NCBI GenBank assembly: GCA_964554475.1
Contig: CAZKOT010000009.1
Location: forward strand, 1 to 37,534
Direction: 5' to 3'
Length of the DNA stretch: 37,534 nt
Origin: CAJKWP01 sp964554475
Lineage (GTDB): Bacteria > Bacillota > Clostridia > Christensenellales > UBA1242
The position numbers were made by a program, and so were the translations under genes. The notes below the pieces were generated by a model. That model was not told the DNA's origin. It saw only the letters and a list, made by a program, of their open reading frames with translations, and made no database searches. The first letter of the stretch is position 1. Every line of letters begins with the position of its first letter. Positions 9,328-18,829 of this stretch are shown in pieces.

Positions 9328-9336
9328 TGTTATACT
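9328..9336 (+). promoter_or_regulatory. Extended -10 promoter of nth, probably leaderless
   Basis: TG-T-TATACT is followed by six T residues and then the ATG of nth. No good -35 hexamer is seen (TACAAA at 9309-9314 is a weak candidate) and no Shine-Dalgarno, so transcription probably starts at the ATG. Confidence 0.5.
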
Positions 9337-9342
9337 TTTTTT

Positions 9343-9987
9343 ATGAATTCAAAAGAGATTTTAGATTGTTTAAATAAAATGTTTCCCAATCCAAAATGTG
9401 AGTTAAATTTTTCGAGTGTTTTTGAACTTTTGATTGCTGTAATTCTATCTGCTCAATGTACAGACAAAAGAGTTAACAATGTAACCGAAGAACTATTTAA
9501 AACTTATAATAAACCAGAACATTTTGCAAAGTTGGATCAAAAAACACTTGAAAAATTAATTTATACTTGCGGATTTTATCATAACAAGGCAAAATCAATT
9601 ATTGAATCAAGCAAAGATATAATTAGTCAATTTAATGGAGAAGTGCCTAAAACACTTGATGAACTTCTTAAATTAAGGGGAGTTGGCAGAAAAACCGCAA
9701 ACGTTGTTTTGTCAGTTGCTTATGATTATCCGGCAATTGCTGTAGACACTCATGTTTTTAGAGTTTCTAATAGACTAGGTATTGTAAATGTGCAAACAGT
9801 AAGACAGTGTGAAGACCTATTAATGAAATTTTTCGAAAAGAAAGATTGGTCTAGAGTGCATTATCAATTTGTTCTTTTTGGAAGATATCATTGTACAAGT
9901 AGGAAACCAAAGTGTGAAAACTGTTGTTTTAAGAAAAAATGTAAGTTTTATTTATTTAATAAAAAGGAAAAGGATTATGTTTCTTGA
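9343..9987 (+). CDS. nth: Endonuclease III (DNA glycosylase/AP lyase)
   Basis: This base-excision repair enzyme removes oxidised pyrimidines and cuts at the abasic site. The 214-aa protein has the helix-hairpin-helix LRGVGRKTANVV with catalytic Lys117, the catalytic Asp135 (AVDTHVFR), and a C-terminal [4Fe-4S] loop formed by Cys184, Cys191, Cys194 and Cys200 in the standard C-x6-C-x2-C-x5-C spacing. Length is normal. There is no ribosome-binding site before the ATG; an extended -10 box sits directly upstream. The end overlaps the start of obgE by 11 bases, so the two genes are probably translated in a coupled way. The TGA stop is immediately followed by TAG. Confidence 0.95.
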   Translation: MNSKEILDCLNKMFPNPKCELNFSSVFELLIAVILSAQCTDKRVNNVTEELFKTYNKPEHFAKLDQKTLEKLIYTCGFYHNKAKSIIESSKDIISQFNGEVPKTLDELLKLRGVGRKTANVVLSVAYDYPAIAVDTHVFRVSNRLGIVNVQTVRQCEDLLMKFFEKKDWSRVHYQFVLFGRYHCTSRKPKCENCCFKKKCKFYLFNKKEKDYVS

Positions 9988-11245
9988 TAGAGTTAAAATA
10001 ATATTGAAAGCAGGAAATGGTGGCGATGGCTGCGCCTCTTTTTATCGTAGCGTTGAAACAATGAAAGGGGGTCCTGATGGAGGAGATGGAGGAAAGGGAG
10101 GAGATATAATCTTTAGAGCTAGTTCTCATATTAATAGTCTTATATCTTTTCAATATAAGAAGAAATTTGTTGCTGAAAATGGAAAAAATGGGATGAAAAA
10201 ACAAAAAACTGGTGCGGACGGAAAAGATATTATTATTGATGTTCCCATTGGTACGATTATTTATGATGCAGAGAGTGAAAAAGTGATTATTGATATGTCA
10301 GAAGAAAATCAAACTTTTAAACTACTTCGGGGAGGAAGTGGAGGGAAGGGCAATATGCAATATGCAACTCCAACAAGACAAGCTCCAAAATTTTCACAGG
10401 GTGGCGAAAAAACAAAAGAATTAAAAGTAATTTTAGAATTGAAAACAATTGCAGATGTTGGTTTGGTTGGTTATCCTAATGTTGGAAAATCCACTCTTTT
10501 ATCTGTTATTAGTAATGCAAAACCAAAAATTGCTAATTATCCTTTCACAACTCTTTACCCAAATTTAGGAATAGTAAATTATTATGATAACTCATTTATT
10601 GTTGCCGATATTCCCGGATTAATTGAAGGAGCAAGTGAGGGTGTTGGACTTGGTCATCACTTTTTAAAACATATTGAACGAGTTCGGTTAATTGTTCATT
10701 TGGTTGACATATCTGAAAGTGAGGGGAGAAATGCAATTCTTGATTACAAAAAAATTAATTGCGAACTTAAAAAATATAGTGAAAAACTTTCAAAATTAGA
10801 ACAAATTGTCGTTTTGACAAAATGTGATTTGCTTTCCAAAGAAGAATTAAAGAAAAAAGTTGTAAAATTTGAAAAAGAATTAAAAGTTAAAACAATTCAA
10901 ATTTCTTCAATAACTAATTATAATATTAATAATTTAAAAAATGAAATTTTTGAAAAATTAAAAAATATTCCGCATATAAAAAAATTTGAAAGCGAAATTT
11001 TTGAGATTGACAAAAGAGATAAAACAAGCATTGTAATTGAGAAAATTAATGAACAAACCTTTAGGGTTAGTGGAGGATATGTTGAAAATTTAGTAAGGGG
11101 AGTTTTCCTTCATGATTACACTTCTTTTTCATATTTTCAAAAACGTTTAATTGATGATGGTATTATTGAAAAATTAAAAGAACAAGGATTAAAAAACGGT
11201 GATACTGTTGAGATTAAAGACATTTCTTTTGAATATATAGAATAA
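9977..11245 (+). CDS. obgE: GTPase Obg (ribosome assembly)
   Basis: Obg is an essential GTPase that acts on the large ribosomal subunit and in stress control. The 422-aa protein has the glycine-rich Obg fold (1-158), the G domain with G1 GYPNVGKST (165-173), G2 Thr191-Thr192, G3 DIPG (211-214), G4 TKCD (281-284) and G5 SSI (310-312), and a C-terminal OCT domain (about 338-422) typical of Gram-positive Obg. In G4 the usual Asn of NKxD is Thr. I chose the ATG at 9977 because AAGGAAAAGG precedes it and MFLDRVKI is the family start. It overlaps the end of nth by 11 bases, and a convergent gene follows. Confidence 0.95.
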   Translation: MFLDRVKIILKAGNGGDGCASFYRSVETMKGGPDGGDGGKGGDIIFRASSHINSLISFQYKKKFVAENGKNGMKKQKTGADGKDIIIDVPIGTIIYDAESEKVIIDMSEENQTFKLLRGGSGGKGNMQYATPTRQAPKFSQGGEKTKELKVILELKTIADVGLVGYPNVGKSTLLSVISNAKPKIANYPFTTLYPNLGIVNYYDNSFIVADIPGLIEGASEGVGLGHHFLKHIERVRLIVHLVDISESEGRNAILDYKKINCELKKYSEKLSKLEQIVVLTKCDLLSKEELKKKVVKFEKELKVKTIQISSITNYNINNLKNEIFEKLKNIPHIKKFESEIFEIDKRDKTSIVIEKINEQTFRVSGGYVENLVRGVFLHDYTSFSYFQKRLIDDGIIEKLKEQGLKNGDTVEIKDISFEYIE

Positions 11246-11394
11246 AAAGTTTTTTGGTTTTTAAAAATTTTTTAATTTTAACAGCAAAAAAAAGAATAAT
11301 TATTTTTAAATTTTTCATGATAATTTTTTTAAAAAATTTTAAACTTTTTATAGTTGATAAAAAATTGTATTTAAATTAAATTAATAATTTTTTT

Positions 11395-13230
11395 TTAATT
11401 ATTATTTAAATTATTTGTGTTAATATTTAATATAATTAAATTTACAAAATGAATAATAATATAATTTATAATTATTGCAATAGGTAAAAATAGAGTTGAT
11501 GAAAATTCAAGAAAGTTATATTGATTTAAACCAAATAAATAATTAACAGCGAATATTATACCTGAACCGATAATGATTAAAATTAACTTAAACCATAAAG
11601 GATTGAATTCTTTTTTTATTTCTATTTTTTTTAAAAATGAAATTAATGAAACAACAAATTTCACAGTAAATATTAAAGAAATTGCAATGAAAAACCAAAT
11701 AATATTTGGTGGCAAAAGAGAATAATAATCTAATAAAATATAGCAGGTTATTGTTTCAATTAAAGTTAGAATAAAAAAAATTAAGTTAGAAAAAAAATTG
11801 CTTTTATTCAGTTTTAGTTTTTCTTTGAAAGGTGCTATTTTTAAATTTGTTTTGTCATATATTTTTAATTTTAAATTTTTTGTTTGAAAATACTCCTTTA
11901 ATGTTTGATAAGATTCTTTTACATAATTTTCATCAATATCTAAATCATCTTCAAAATCATCATAATTATTTTGAGTAAAATCTTCTTTTTTTCGAAAGTA
12001 TGAATTTTCAGTTTGATTGGTTTTATAATTATTGTTTGTTTGAGTAATTGGAAAAACTGCCGGAGCAATTTTTTTAACTTTTGCAGGTTGAATTGGTGTT
12101 GCTGTGATTAGAACCGCATCATCATTTTTATCATTTTTTTTAGCAGTTTGTTCTTGAATTTGGTCTTTATTCATAATTAAATGTGGCAAAGGAATATCAT
12201 CATTAAATAATGCTTTTGTGTTAACATTTTCAAAACTTTGCTGTGTAGACACTTGATTACCAAAAGTATTACTAGTTTTTGAAATTTCAGGAGATTTGGT
12301 TAAATGATTAGCTAATTTAATTTTTCCAGTTTTAATTGTTTCAGTATAACTAGGCATTGAGCGATAATATTTTTCAAATTCCTGTTCAAAATTAAATTCA
12401 TTAAATAAAATAGTTTGTTCGCTTACTTTATCTTTTTTTTCTTCTTCAGCTGATTTAAAAGATTTTTCTTTTTTCTTTTTTTCTTTTTTTGTTATTATGT
12501 TTGAATTACTGTCAGGAGTAATTTTATTATTTTCATTTTTTTCTTTAATATCGAATGCTTTTTTAACTTGAGTATTATTATCTTTTTCTGTTTTTTCAAA
12601 ATTTTCAACTTTTATTTTTTCGTTTTCATTTAAATTGAAGTTTGTTGCATTAAAAATTTGAGGAGTTTGTTCGTTTGTCTCAAAATGAAAAATATCTTCA
12701 TCATCTTCGAGAGGTTGTGCAACAAAATCTGTGTTGTTAAACAAGTTAAATTGAAGAAAATCTTTGCCCTGCTTATTTTTTTTTGTGGTTTCAGATGGGG
12801 TAGTATTTTCTTTTTTTTCAACGGTATTACTATTTTGATTATTAATTGCTTGATTATTTTTAGAAATATTATCTTGAAAATATATTTTAGCAGGAACTTC
12901 AAATAAATTTTCTTGTTTTAAATTTGTGTTTACTTTAACATTTGTATCGGTTGCATGAATTTTTTGTGAATCAGAAATATGTATTCTACCGTTTTCAGTT
13001 AAACGATAATAATGCCTTTTTCCGCCAATATCACTATCTTTCCAATATGATGAAACAAGTCCTTGCTCTTCTAATCTTGTTAAGCAAGAATACAAACTTG
13101 GTTTTTTGACAATAATATCATTATTGATTTTAATAAAATCAATAATTTCATAACCATATTTATCGCTTTCTTTAAGTGAAAATAGTACTTTTTCAGAAAG
13201 CTGTCCACGTGCAATTTTATTTGGTTCCAA
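11395..13230 (-). CDS. Membrane-anchored PadR-like DNA-binding protein
   Basis: I do not recognise a named gene. The 611-aa protein has three parts. Residues 1-90 form a winged helix of PadR type, with GQLSEKVLFSLKESDKYGYEI, PSLYSCLTRLEEQGLV and GGKRHYYRLTENGR. Residues about 90-475 are a long, low-complexity linker rich in Asn, Lys, Glu, Thr and Gln. Residues about 483-603 contain four hydrophobic segments (roughly 483-503, 509-533, 546-568, 581-603). Ordinary PadR regulators are short and soluble, so this is probably a DNA-binding domain tethered to the membrane; its target and signal are unknown. I take the TTG at 13230 as start because GAGG lies about nine bases upstream and the wing-helix begins at once. 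It converges on obgE. Confidence 0.7.
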   Translation of the reverse strand: MEPNKIARGQLSEKVLFSLKESDKYGYEIIDFIKINNDIIVKKPSLYSCLTRLEEQGLVSSYWKDSDIGGKRHYYRLTENGRIHISDSQKIHATDTNVKVNTNLKQENLFEVPAKIYFQDNISKNNQAINNQNSNTVEKKENTTPSETTKKNKQGKDFLQFNLFNNTDFVAQPLEDDEDIFHFETNEQTPQIFNATNFNLNENEKIKVENFEKTEKDNNTQVKKAFDIKEKNENNKITPDSNSNIITKKEKKKKEKSFKSAEEEKKDKVSEQTILFNEFNFEQEFEKYYRSMPSYTETIKTGKIKLANHLTKSPEISKTSNTFGNQVSTQQSFENVNTKALFNDDIPLPHLIMNKDQIQEQTAKKNDKNDDAVLITATPIQPAKVKKIAPAVFPITQTNNNYKTNQTENSYFRKKEDFTQNNYDDFEDDLDIDENYVKESYQTLKEYFQTKNLKLKIYDKTNLKIAPFKEKLKLNKSNFFSNLIFFILTLIETITCYILLDYYSLLPPNIIWFFIAISLIFTVKFVVSLISFLKKIEIKKEFNPLWFKLILIIIGSGIIFAVNYLFGLNQYNFLEFSSTLFLPIAIIINYIIIHFVNLIILNINTNNLNNN

Positions 13231-13360
13231 AATAATAACCTCAAAAAATTTAATTAAAAAATTTTATAAAAAACAAAAGGTTTTCAAAACAATTATATAA
13301 AGAAATTCTTCTTTAAGTCAAATAAATAAGAAGTGAAGTAAAAAAATGAAAATATAAAAA

Positions 13361-13387
13361 AATTTCATATGTTAGTTATGAAATTTA
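13361..13387 (-). terminator. Stem-loop, probable terminator of the CYTH transcript
   Basis: A perfect 9-base inverted repeat (AAATTTCAT / ATGAAATTT) with a 9-base loop is followed on the minus strand by a T-rich stretch. It lies between the interrupted CYTH gene and the PadR-like gene. It could instead be an operator for the PadR-like protein. Confidence 0.45.
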
Positions 13388-13475
13388 ATTTTTTACCTAT
13401 AACCAGATTTTAATCATAAAATAAGCATGTTTTTAATAAATGTGAAAATTAGTTTTTTATTATTTATTTTATTTC

Positions 13476-13973
13476 TTAATCTTTAAAAAATCCATCTTCA
13501 TATATTAAAGGATTTCCTTTTGTGGCAAGATTATAAATTTTAAATCTTTTATCCTTTGTAATTTCTTGTCCAAACCATTTGGGTGGTGAAAAATTTGTTG
13601 ATTCTTCAATTAAAAGGTCAATTTCAACGTTGCAAAGTCCTTTTAAATCATCGTCATATTCATTAAGGCGTAATACATGATTTTTATAATTTAAAAAATA
13701 CCTTGTTAATTCAATACTTTTTCCAATTTTGTTTTGTAAATAAGTATAGTATGTTTTCTCATCAATAGAAAATAAATAGTCCTCAAGTTCCACTCCTCTA
13801 GTATCAAAAAAAACGTACTCCTTCATGAATATTCATAAACCATTATTTGCATAATTTATTCTACAATAATTTTGAGTAATTTTTTTACTGCATCTAGCTA
13901 AAGTTTTAAGTTTGTTTAAACATTCACCTTGTTGAATTAAAAATTTCTTTATTGTTGGCAATCTTGAAAACAC
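13476..13973 (-). pseudogene. CYTH-domain protein gene interrupted by an in-frame TGA
   Basis: CYTH proteins form a beta-tunnel that binds triphosphates (triphosphatases, thiamine triphosphatase, class IV cyclases). The downstream part (from an ATG at 13826, 116 codons) has the C-terminal CYTH pattern: LTRYF, LKGLCNVEID, then FSPPKWFGQEITKDKRFKIYNLA. Directly upstream in the same frame are 46 more codons, starting at a GTG (13971-13973) with GAGGAG eight bases before it and a good promoter; they end at TGA (13833-13835). Joined, the product would be about 165 aa, the usual CYTH size, and the upstream part fits the missing N-terminal half (KKFLI, KKITQNYCRIN). The usual ExExK and basic tunnel residues are poorly kept. 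This is probably a decaying gene; a sequencing error or two separate small genes are alternatives. Confidence 0.55.
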
Positions 13974-14006
13974 TTCGCTTTCTCCTCAATTTTTAAATAA
14001 TATTGA

Positions 14007-14035
14007 ATACTAACACAAGTGAAATATAGTGTCAA
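14007..14035 (-). promoter_or_regulatory. Strong sigma-A promoter of the interrupted CYTH gene
   Basis: On the minus strand a perfect TTGACA (14030-14035), a 17-base spacer and TAGTAT (14007-14012) lie 33 bases before the GTG start. The Shine-Dalgarno GAGGAG is at 13982-13987. Confidence 0.7.
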
Positions 14036-14421
14036 GTTGCTAATGAAAGTGAAGTGTCATTAAATGTCTTTTTATAATTTATTTTATAATAAATTATTTA
14101 AGAACTGAGTTCAACGATTTATTGTTTTTTAAATTATTTATTATCAATACATAAATATTATTAAAGAGTGGGGAAGAGCAGAATAGCAGAAAATTCCTAA
14201 ATATCTATATGTAACTATTCGTAAAAGACAACTTTTGCGAAGAAATGTAGGCAGAAAATAAGGGTTTGATTACTAAATCTAAAATCAATAAAAAAATAAA
14301 TTTAAAATTGATGTTTCCAATATCTATATTTAAATTTTATTAATAATTATTTACTAAAGAAAATAGTACTACTATGAGCGAAAAAAATCTTTATTTATAT
14401 AAAAATAAATCATACTTCCAT
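14036..14421. other. Intergenic region with no gene recognised
   Basis: About 390 AT-rich bases lie between the CYTH promoter and the RNase Y terminator. I find no convincing reading frame, tRNA or repeat here. A somewhat less AT-rich patch around 14165-14265 (containing GAGTGGGGAAGAGCAG) stands out but folds into nothing clear by eye. Confidence 0.5.
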
Positions 14422-14452
14422 AAAAAAAATGCACCGTTTATTTGGTGCATTT
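14422..14452 (-). terminator. Intrinsic terminator after RNase Y
   Basis: On the minus strand a stem AAATGCACC / GGTGCATTT with an eight-base loop (hairpin 14427-14452) runs into a run of T residues. It lies just after the RNase Y stop at 14468. Confidence 0.85.
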
Positions 14453-14467
14453 ATCTTTATTATTAAT

Positions 14468-16061
14468 TTATTTTGCTATTTCTGTAAAGCGAGATTCTCT
14501 TATAACATTAACTTTAATTTGTCCTGGATATTGTAATTCATCTTCAATCTTTTTCGCAATGTCTTTTGCTAAAAATAATGCTGTTTCATCACTTACTTCT
14601 TCGGGTTTTACAATTACTCTAATTTCCCTTCCCGCTTGTATTGCATATGCCTTGTCAACTCCTTTAAATGATGCAGATATTTCTTCTAGTTTTGCAAGTC
14701 TTTTAACATAGTTTTCAAGCGACTCTCTTCTTGCACCTGGTCTTGAACTTGAAATTGCATCTGCAATTTGAACGATTACGGCTTCAACACTTTCAAAATC
14801 AACATTAAAATGATGTGCTTCGATGCAGTGAATAACTGCTTGAGGTTCCTTATATTTTTTAGCAAGGTCAACACCTATTGTAATATGTGTACCTTCAACT
14901 TCGTGGTCAAGTGCTTTTCCAATATCGTGTAAAAGTCCTCCACGTTTTGCAATTTTTACATCTGCACCTAATTCAGTTGCTAACAATCCTGCAATAAAAC
15001 ATGTTTCAATGCTATGTTTTAAACAATTTTGTCCATAACTTGTTCTAAATTTTAATCTTCCAAGAATTTTAACTAAGTCGGGATGTATTCCATATACTTC
15101 GGTTTCATTAACTGCATTTTCACCCGCTTGTTTAATTGTTCCATCAATATCTTTCTTTACTTTTTCAACAATTTCTTCAATCCTTGTTGGATGAATTCTG
15201 CCATCTAAAATAAGTTTTTCTAGCGCTAACCTGGCAATTTCACGTCTAACGGGATCAAATGCTGAAACAGTTATTGTATCTGGAGTGTCATCAACAATTA
15301 AATCAACCCCTGTTGCTGTTTCAATTGCTCTAATATTCCTTCCTTCCCTGCCAATTATTCTTCCCTTCATTTCTTCATTTGGGATTGCAACCGAGGAGAC
15401 TGTCATTTCTGCTGTTAAGTCTGTTGCTAATTTTTGAATTGAATTTGCGACAATTTCTTTTGCTCGCACGTTTTTGTCCTTCATCATTTGCTTCTTCTTC
15501 AATTTTTGCAATAATTTTTATACTATCTCTTTTTGCCTCATCAATCATTGAATTAATTAAAACTTGTTTTGCTTCATCTCTTTTCATGTTTGAAACTTTT
15601 TCAAGTTCAGTTTTGATTTGTTCTTTTAATTTATTTGTTTCAAATAAATTTTTTTCAAGTTCTTTGTGCTTTTCGTCAACTTCTGTTTTTAGCTTGTCAA
15701 TGTCTTCTTGCTTTTTTTCAAGAAAAAGGTCTTTTTTTTCAATAAATTGTTCTTTTTGAGCTATTCTTGATTCTGCTTTTTGTAATTCGCTTCTTCTGTC
15801 TTTAATTTCACGTTCTGCTTCTTCTTTAAGTTTTACTGTTTCTTCTTTTGCTTCCAAAACTGCTTCTTTTTTTACTGTTTTTGCCTCGGCATATGCTTCT
15901 TCAATTATTTTTGCTGCTGTTGTTTTACTATTGCCAATTTTTTTTACTAAAACTTCTCTAGTAATAAAATATCCTGCAACTAGTCCAATTAAAATGCAAC
16001 CAATGCCGATAAAAACCGATGCAACAGCTGGAAGCGTTAATAAAATGCTTACTATGTTCAT
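14468..16061 (-). CDS. rny: Ribonuclease Y, reading frame broken near 15458-15475
   Basis: RNase Y is a membrane-bound endoribonuclease that starts mRNA decay in Firmicutes. The N-terminal part has a membrane helix (about 8-34) and a long coiled coil; the C-terminal part has the KH motif GRIIGREGRNIRAIE and the HD motif LLHDIGKALDHE. The two parts are in different frames. The first frame runs well through EEEANDEGQKR; the second picks up correctly at AKEIVANSIQKLA. The shift therefore lies around 15458-15475, next to two A runs on the coding strand (T at 15458-15461 and 15471-15475). A one-base change restores about 530 aa, close to the usual 520. AGAGG precedes the ATG. An assembly error is likelier than a real defect. 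Confidence 0.88.
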
Positions 16062-16521
16062 CTTTTTACCTCTTATTTAAGGAAACACAATATTAATTTT
16101 TATAGGTTTTATATATTAAAAATTATATTTATTTATTTGATATTTAAGAAATCTAATAAATTTTAATTAAAATTCTCAAGTAAAACTTTTGACGCAATAT
16201 TAACGCCTATATTTAAACAAATTTTGAACTAAAACCTAAAAACAATTATAAATGCTTCCAAATTGTTTAATCATTATTATTTTTAAATAATATTTCTTTA
16301 AATGTCTTTAAGACATTTTTAAAACATTTTATAAATTTAATAAAAATCAAATTTACTTTTTAAGTTTAAATGATTCTAATAAAATTGTCAATAAAATTTA
16401 ATTTTTTTTACTATAAATTAAGCATTATTTTGTAAAAATTTTTATTTTTTTTATAATAACATATTGTTAGAATTATTATTATTCAAAAATAAAATAACAT
16501 TTTTTTACTAGAATAATTTTT
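16062..16521. other. Intergenic region with a 19-base palindrome
   Basis: About 460 very AT-rich bases lie between thiI and RNase Y. No gene is recognised. At 16300-16318 is a perfect palindrome (AAATGTCTT-T-AAGACATTT); on the minus strand it is not followed by a T run, so it looks more like an operator than a terminator. The RNase Y promoter must lie here but no good -35/-10 pair is obvious. Confidence 0.5.
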
Positions 16522-17673
16522 TTAAATTCTTATTTCTTCGATTTCATTAATTGCTTCACTTGTTAATTTTTCAACTTCAAGTTTTTCTTCTTCTTTTAAA
16601 ACTTTTATTAAATTAGGTTTAATAATAGGATTTGTAGGTAAAAAAACTGTGCAACAATCTTCAAAAGGTAAAATTGAAGTTTCGTACGTTCCTATCTTTT
16701 CGGCAATTTTTATTGTTTCAATTTTATCAAATGCAACTAGTGGACGAAAAACAATAACTTTTTTGCTTAAAACCTCTTCAATTACTGTAAGACTTTCCAA
16801 AGTTTGAGAAGCAACTTGAGATAGGCTTTCACCGGTTACAATAGAACCAATTTTGTGCTTTTGTGTTATTTCCTCAGCAATTCTATACATAAATCTGCGT
16901 AGAATTGTAATCATTAATTCTGGCGCACAATTTTTGTGAATTTCTTCTTGAATTTTTGTAATATTTACAATAAAAAGTTTTAAATTAGGGCAATAATCTG
17001 ATAAAATTTGAGTTAATTTAATTACTTTTTGTTTTGCTTGTTCACTTGTATATGGAAAACTTGTGAAATGCAAGCATTTAATTTCAAGTCCTCTTTTTGC
17101 CATTTGAAAACATGCAACTGGACTATCAATCCCACCTGATAAAAGAAGCAATCCTTTTCCTGCTGTCCCATACGGAAGACCTCCAGCACATTCTAATTCT
17201 TCAGTGAAAATATATGCTTTTTTGTTTTCTCTAATATCAATTTTTATATCATGTTCAGGGTTATTTAATTTTACTTTTAGTTGCGAATTATTTTCTAAAA
17301 TAATTTCTCCTAGTTTTCTTTCTAAATCAATTGATTTAATTGGAAATTCTTTATCTGCACGGTTAACTGAAATTCTAAAAGATCCGCTTTTTATTTTTAT
17401 ATTAGAAATTTCTTTTGAAATATCTAATATTGTTGCATTTACTTCAATGGAAACACTAATAGAAACAAGTCCAAAAACTTTTTGAAGTTTTTCACATGTT
17501 TTTTCTAAATCTTTTTTCTCAACTTTAACAATATATCTTCCCCAAAGTTTTTCTAATATAAAATCAATTCCGTTTAGTGATTTTTTAATATTTCTAACAA
17601 GAGTTTTTCTAAAAATAATTTGATTTTTTCCTTTAAGATAAAGTTCACCAAATCTTAATATTATTGTTTTCAT
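16522..17673 (-). CDS. thiI: tRNA 4-thiouridine synthetase ThiI
   Basis: ThiI adenylates U8 of tRNA and inserts sulfur to make 4-thiouridine; in some bacteria it also feeds thiazole synthesis. The 383-aa protein has an N-terminal ferredoxin-like and THUMP region (about 1-165) and a PP-loop ATPase with SGGIDSP (179-185). Cysteines occur in the PFEDCCTVFLPTNP segment. As in many clostridia there is no C-terminal rhodanese domain, so sulfur must come directly from the cysteine desulfurase encoded 22 bases upstream. AAGGAAAAGA precedes the ATG. Confidence 0.94.
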   Translation of the reverse strand: MKTIILRFGELYLKGKNQIIFRKTLVRNIKKSLNGIDFILEKLWGRYIVKVEKKDLEKTCEKLQKVFGLVSISVSIEVNATILDISKEISNIKIKSGSFRISVNRADKEFPIKSIDLERKLGEIILENNSQLKVKLNNPEHDIKIDIRENKKAYIFTEELECAGGLPYGTAGKGLLLLSGGIDSPVACFQMAKRGLEIKCLHFTSFPYTSEQAKQKVIKLTQILSDYCPNLKLFIVNITKIQEEIHKNCAPELMITILRRFMYRIAEEITQKHKIGSIVTGESLSQVASQTLESLTVIEEVLSKKVIVFRPLVAFDKIETIKIAEKIGTYETSILPFEDCCTVFLPTNPIIKPNLIKVLKEEEKLEVEKLTSEAINEIEEIRI

Positions 17674-17695
17674 TCTTTTCCTTTTATAATTTTTC

Positions 17696-18823
17696 TTATA
17701 TGTTAAGATGTTCTTTTAATTCATTGTAAACATTTTTTATTTCACTTGATGCAAGCTTTATTTCTTCAAAAGTATTGCTTTCCAAAAAACTAATTCTAAC
17801 GCTTGATTTAATTTGTTTTTCATTTAATCCAATTTCTTTTAAAACTCTGTTTCCTTCTTTTTTTGAAGAACACGCACTTCCACGTGAAATAAAAATTTCT
17901 TTTGTTTTAAGCAAATTCACAAGTGTTTCTCCGTTTACACCATCAAATCTCAAATTTAAAATGTAGGGCGAAGTATTTTCATTTTCAACATTAAATTTAA
18001 TTTCACTTTTTGAAATATTTTTTTCGTTTCCAAATAAATTTTGAAGAAAAAATTTACGCATTTCTTGAATTTTTTCCATGTTATTTTTCCTTGTTTTAAC
18101 AATGTTTGCAAATGCCATAATTGAAGGAAGATTTTCAGTTCCGCTTCGCAAACCGTATTCTTGTTCACCTCCAAAAATTAATGGTTTAAGTTTGTTTTTA
18201 TTTTTTGCAAACAAAGCACCGATTCCTTTTGGTCCTCCAATTTTGTGAGCACTTACAGTGTAAAAATCAACATCGAATTCAGAAATAGAATAATCTAATT
18301 TACAAAATGCTTGAACGCCGTCACTGTGCAGTAGTGCATTTGGGCATTTTCTTTTTTTTATTTCACTGATTTTTTTCAAATCATTTATTGCGCCGGTTTC
18401 ATTACTGACATGAATAATTGAAATTAGTTTTGTATTTTCGTCGAGAGTTTCTTCAAGTTTTTCATAATTAATTTCTCCGTTTGTTTGAAGTGGACAAATC
18501 TTCACATCTTTTTTTTGATTTTGAAATTGTAATGCTGTGTTGTAAACTGAAGGATGTTCACCTGCAGAAATAACAAAATTATCATTAAGCGAAGTTAAAA
18601 CTAAATTATTTGCCTCTGTTGCACTTCCTGTAAAAATAATATTATTATTAAATTTTACTCCCAATCTTTCTGCTATTATTTTTTTTGCATTTTCAAGATT
18701 AACGGCATTTTCATTTGCATAAATTGCCGATGGATTGAAAAATTTTTCTGTTGCAAAAAAATTTTGCACTTCTAAAGAAGTTTTTTCTTGTTTTGTTGTT
18801 GCTGCATTATCTAAATAAATCAT
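17696..18823 (-). CDS. nifS: Cysteine desulfurase, partner of ThiI
   Basis: This PLP enzyme takes sulfur from cysteine as a persulfide. The 375-aa protein starts MIYLDNAATT, has the PLP lysine Lys194 (SAHKIGG) and the catalytic Cys318 on the mobile loop (SRGSACSSKK). The immediate neighbour thiI suggests that its job is sulfur supply for tRNA 4-thiouridine, like the NifS-type partners of ThiI in Bacillus. I place the start at 18823 because the family begins MIYLDNAAT. An upstream TTG at 18859 coincides with the -35 hexamer and is unlikely to be used. No Shine-Dalgarno is seen, so the transcript may be leaderless. Confidence 0.93.
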   Translation of the reverse strand: MIYLDNAATTKQEKTSLEVQNFFATEKFFNPSAIYANENAVNLENAKKIIAERLGVKFNNNIIFTGSATEANNLVLTSLNDNFVISAGEHPSVYNTALQFQNQKKDVKICPLQTNGEINYEKLEETLDENTKLISIIHVSNETGAINDLKKISEIKKRKCPNALLHSDGVQAFCKLDYSISEFDVDFYTVSAHKIGGPKGIGALFAKNKNKLKPLIFGGEQEYGLRSGTENLPSIMAFANIVKTRKNNMEKIQEMRKFFLQNLFGNEKNISKSEIKFNVENENTSPYILNLRFDGVNGETLVNLLKTKEIFISRGSACSSKKEGNRVLKEIGLNEKQIKSSVRISFLESNTFEEIKLASSEIKNVYNELKEHLNI

Positions 18824-18829
18824 AATCAA

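Noticed and set aside
9977..11245. TKCD instead of NKxD in the Obg G4 motif as a sign of lost GTPase activity
   Set aside because: Thr at this position is tolerated in several GTPase families and all other G motifs are intact, so no functional claim is made.
13833..13835. TGA read as tryptophan (alternative genetic code)
   Set aside because: The in-frame TGA in the CYTH gene invites this, but Trp is written TGG in all conserved genes here, and TGA is the stop that forms ATGA overlaps at asp23/nusB and spoIIIAD/spoIIIAE.
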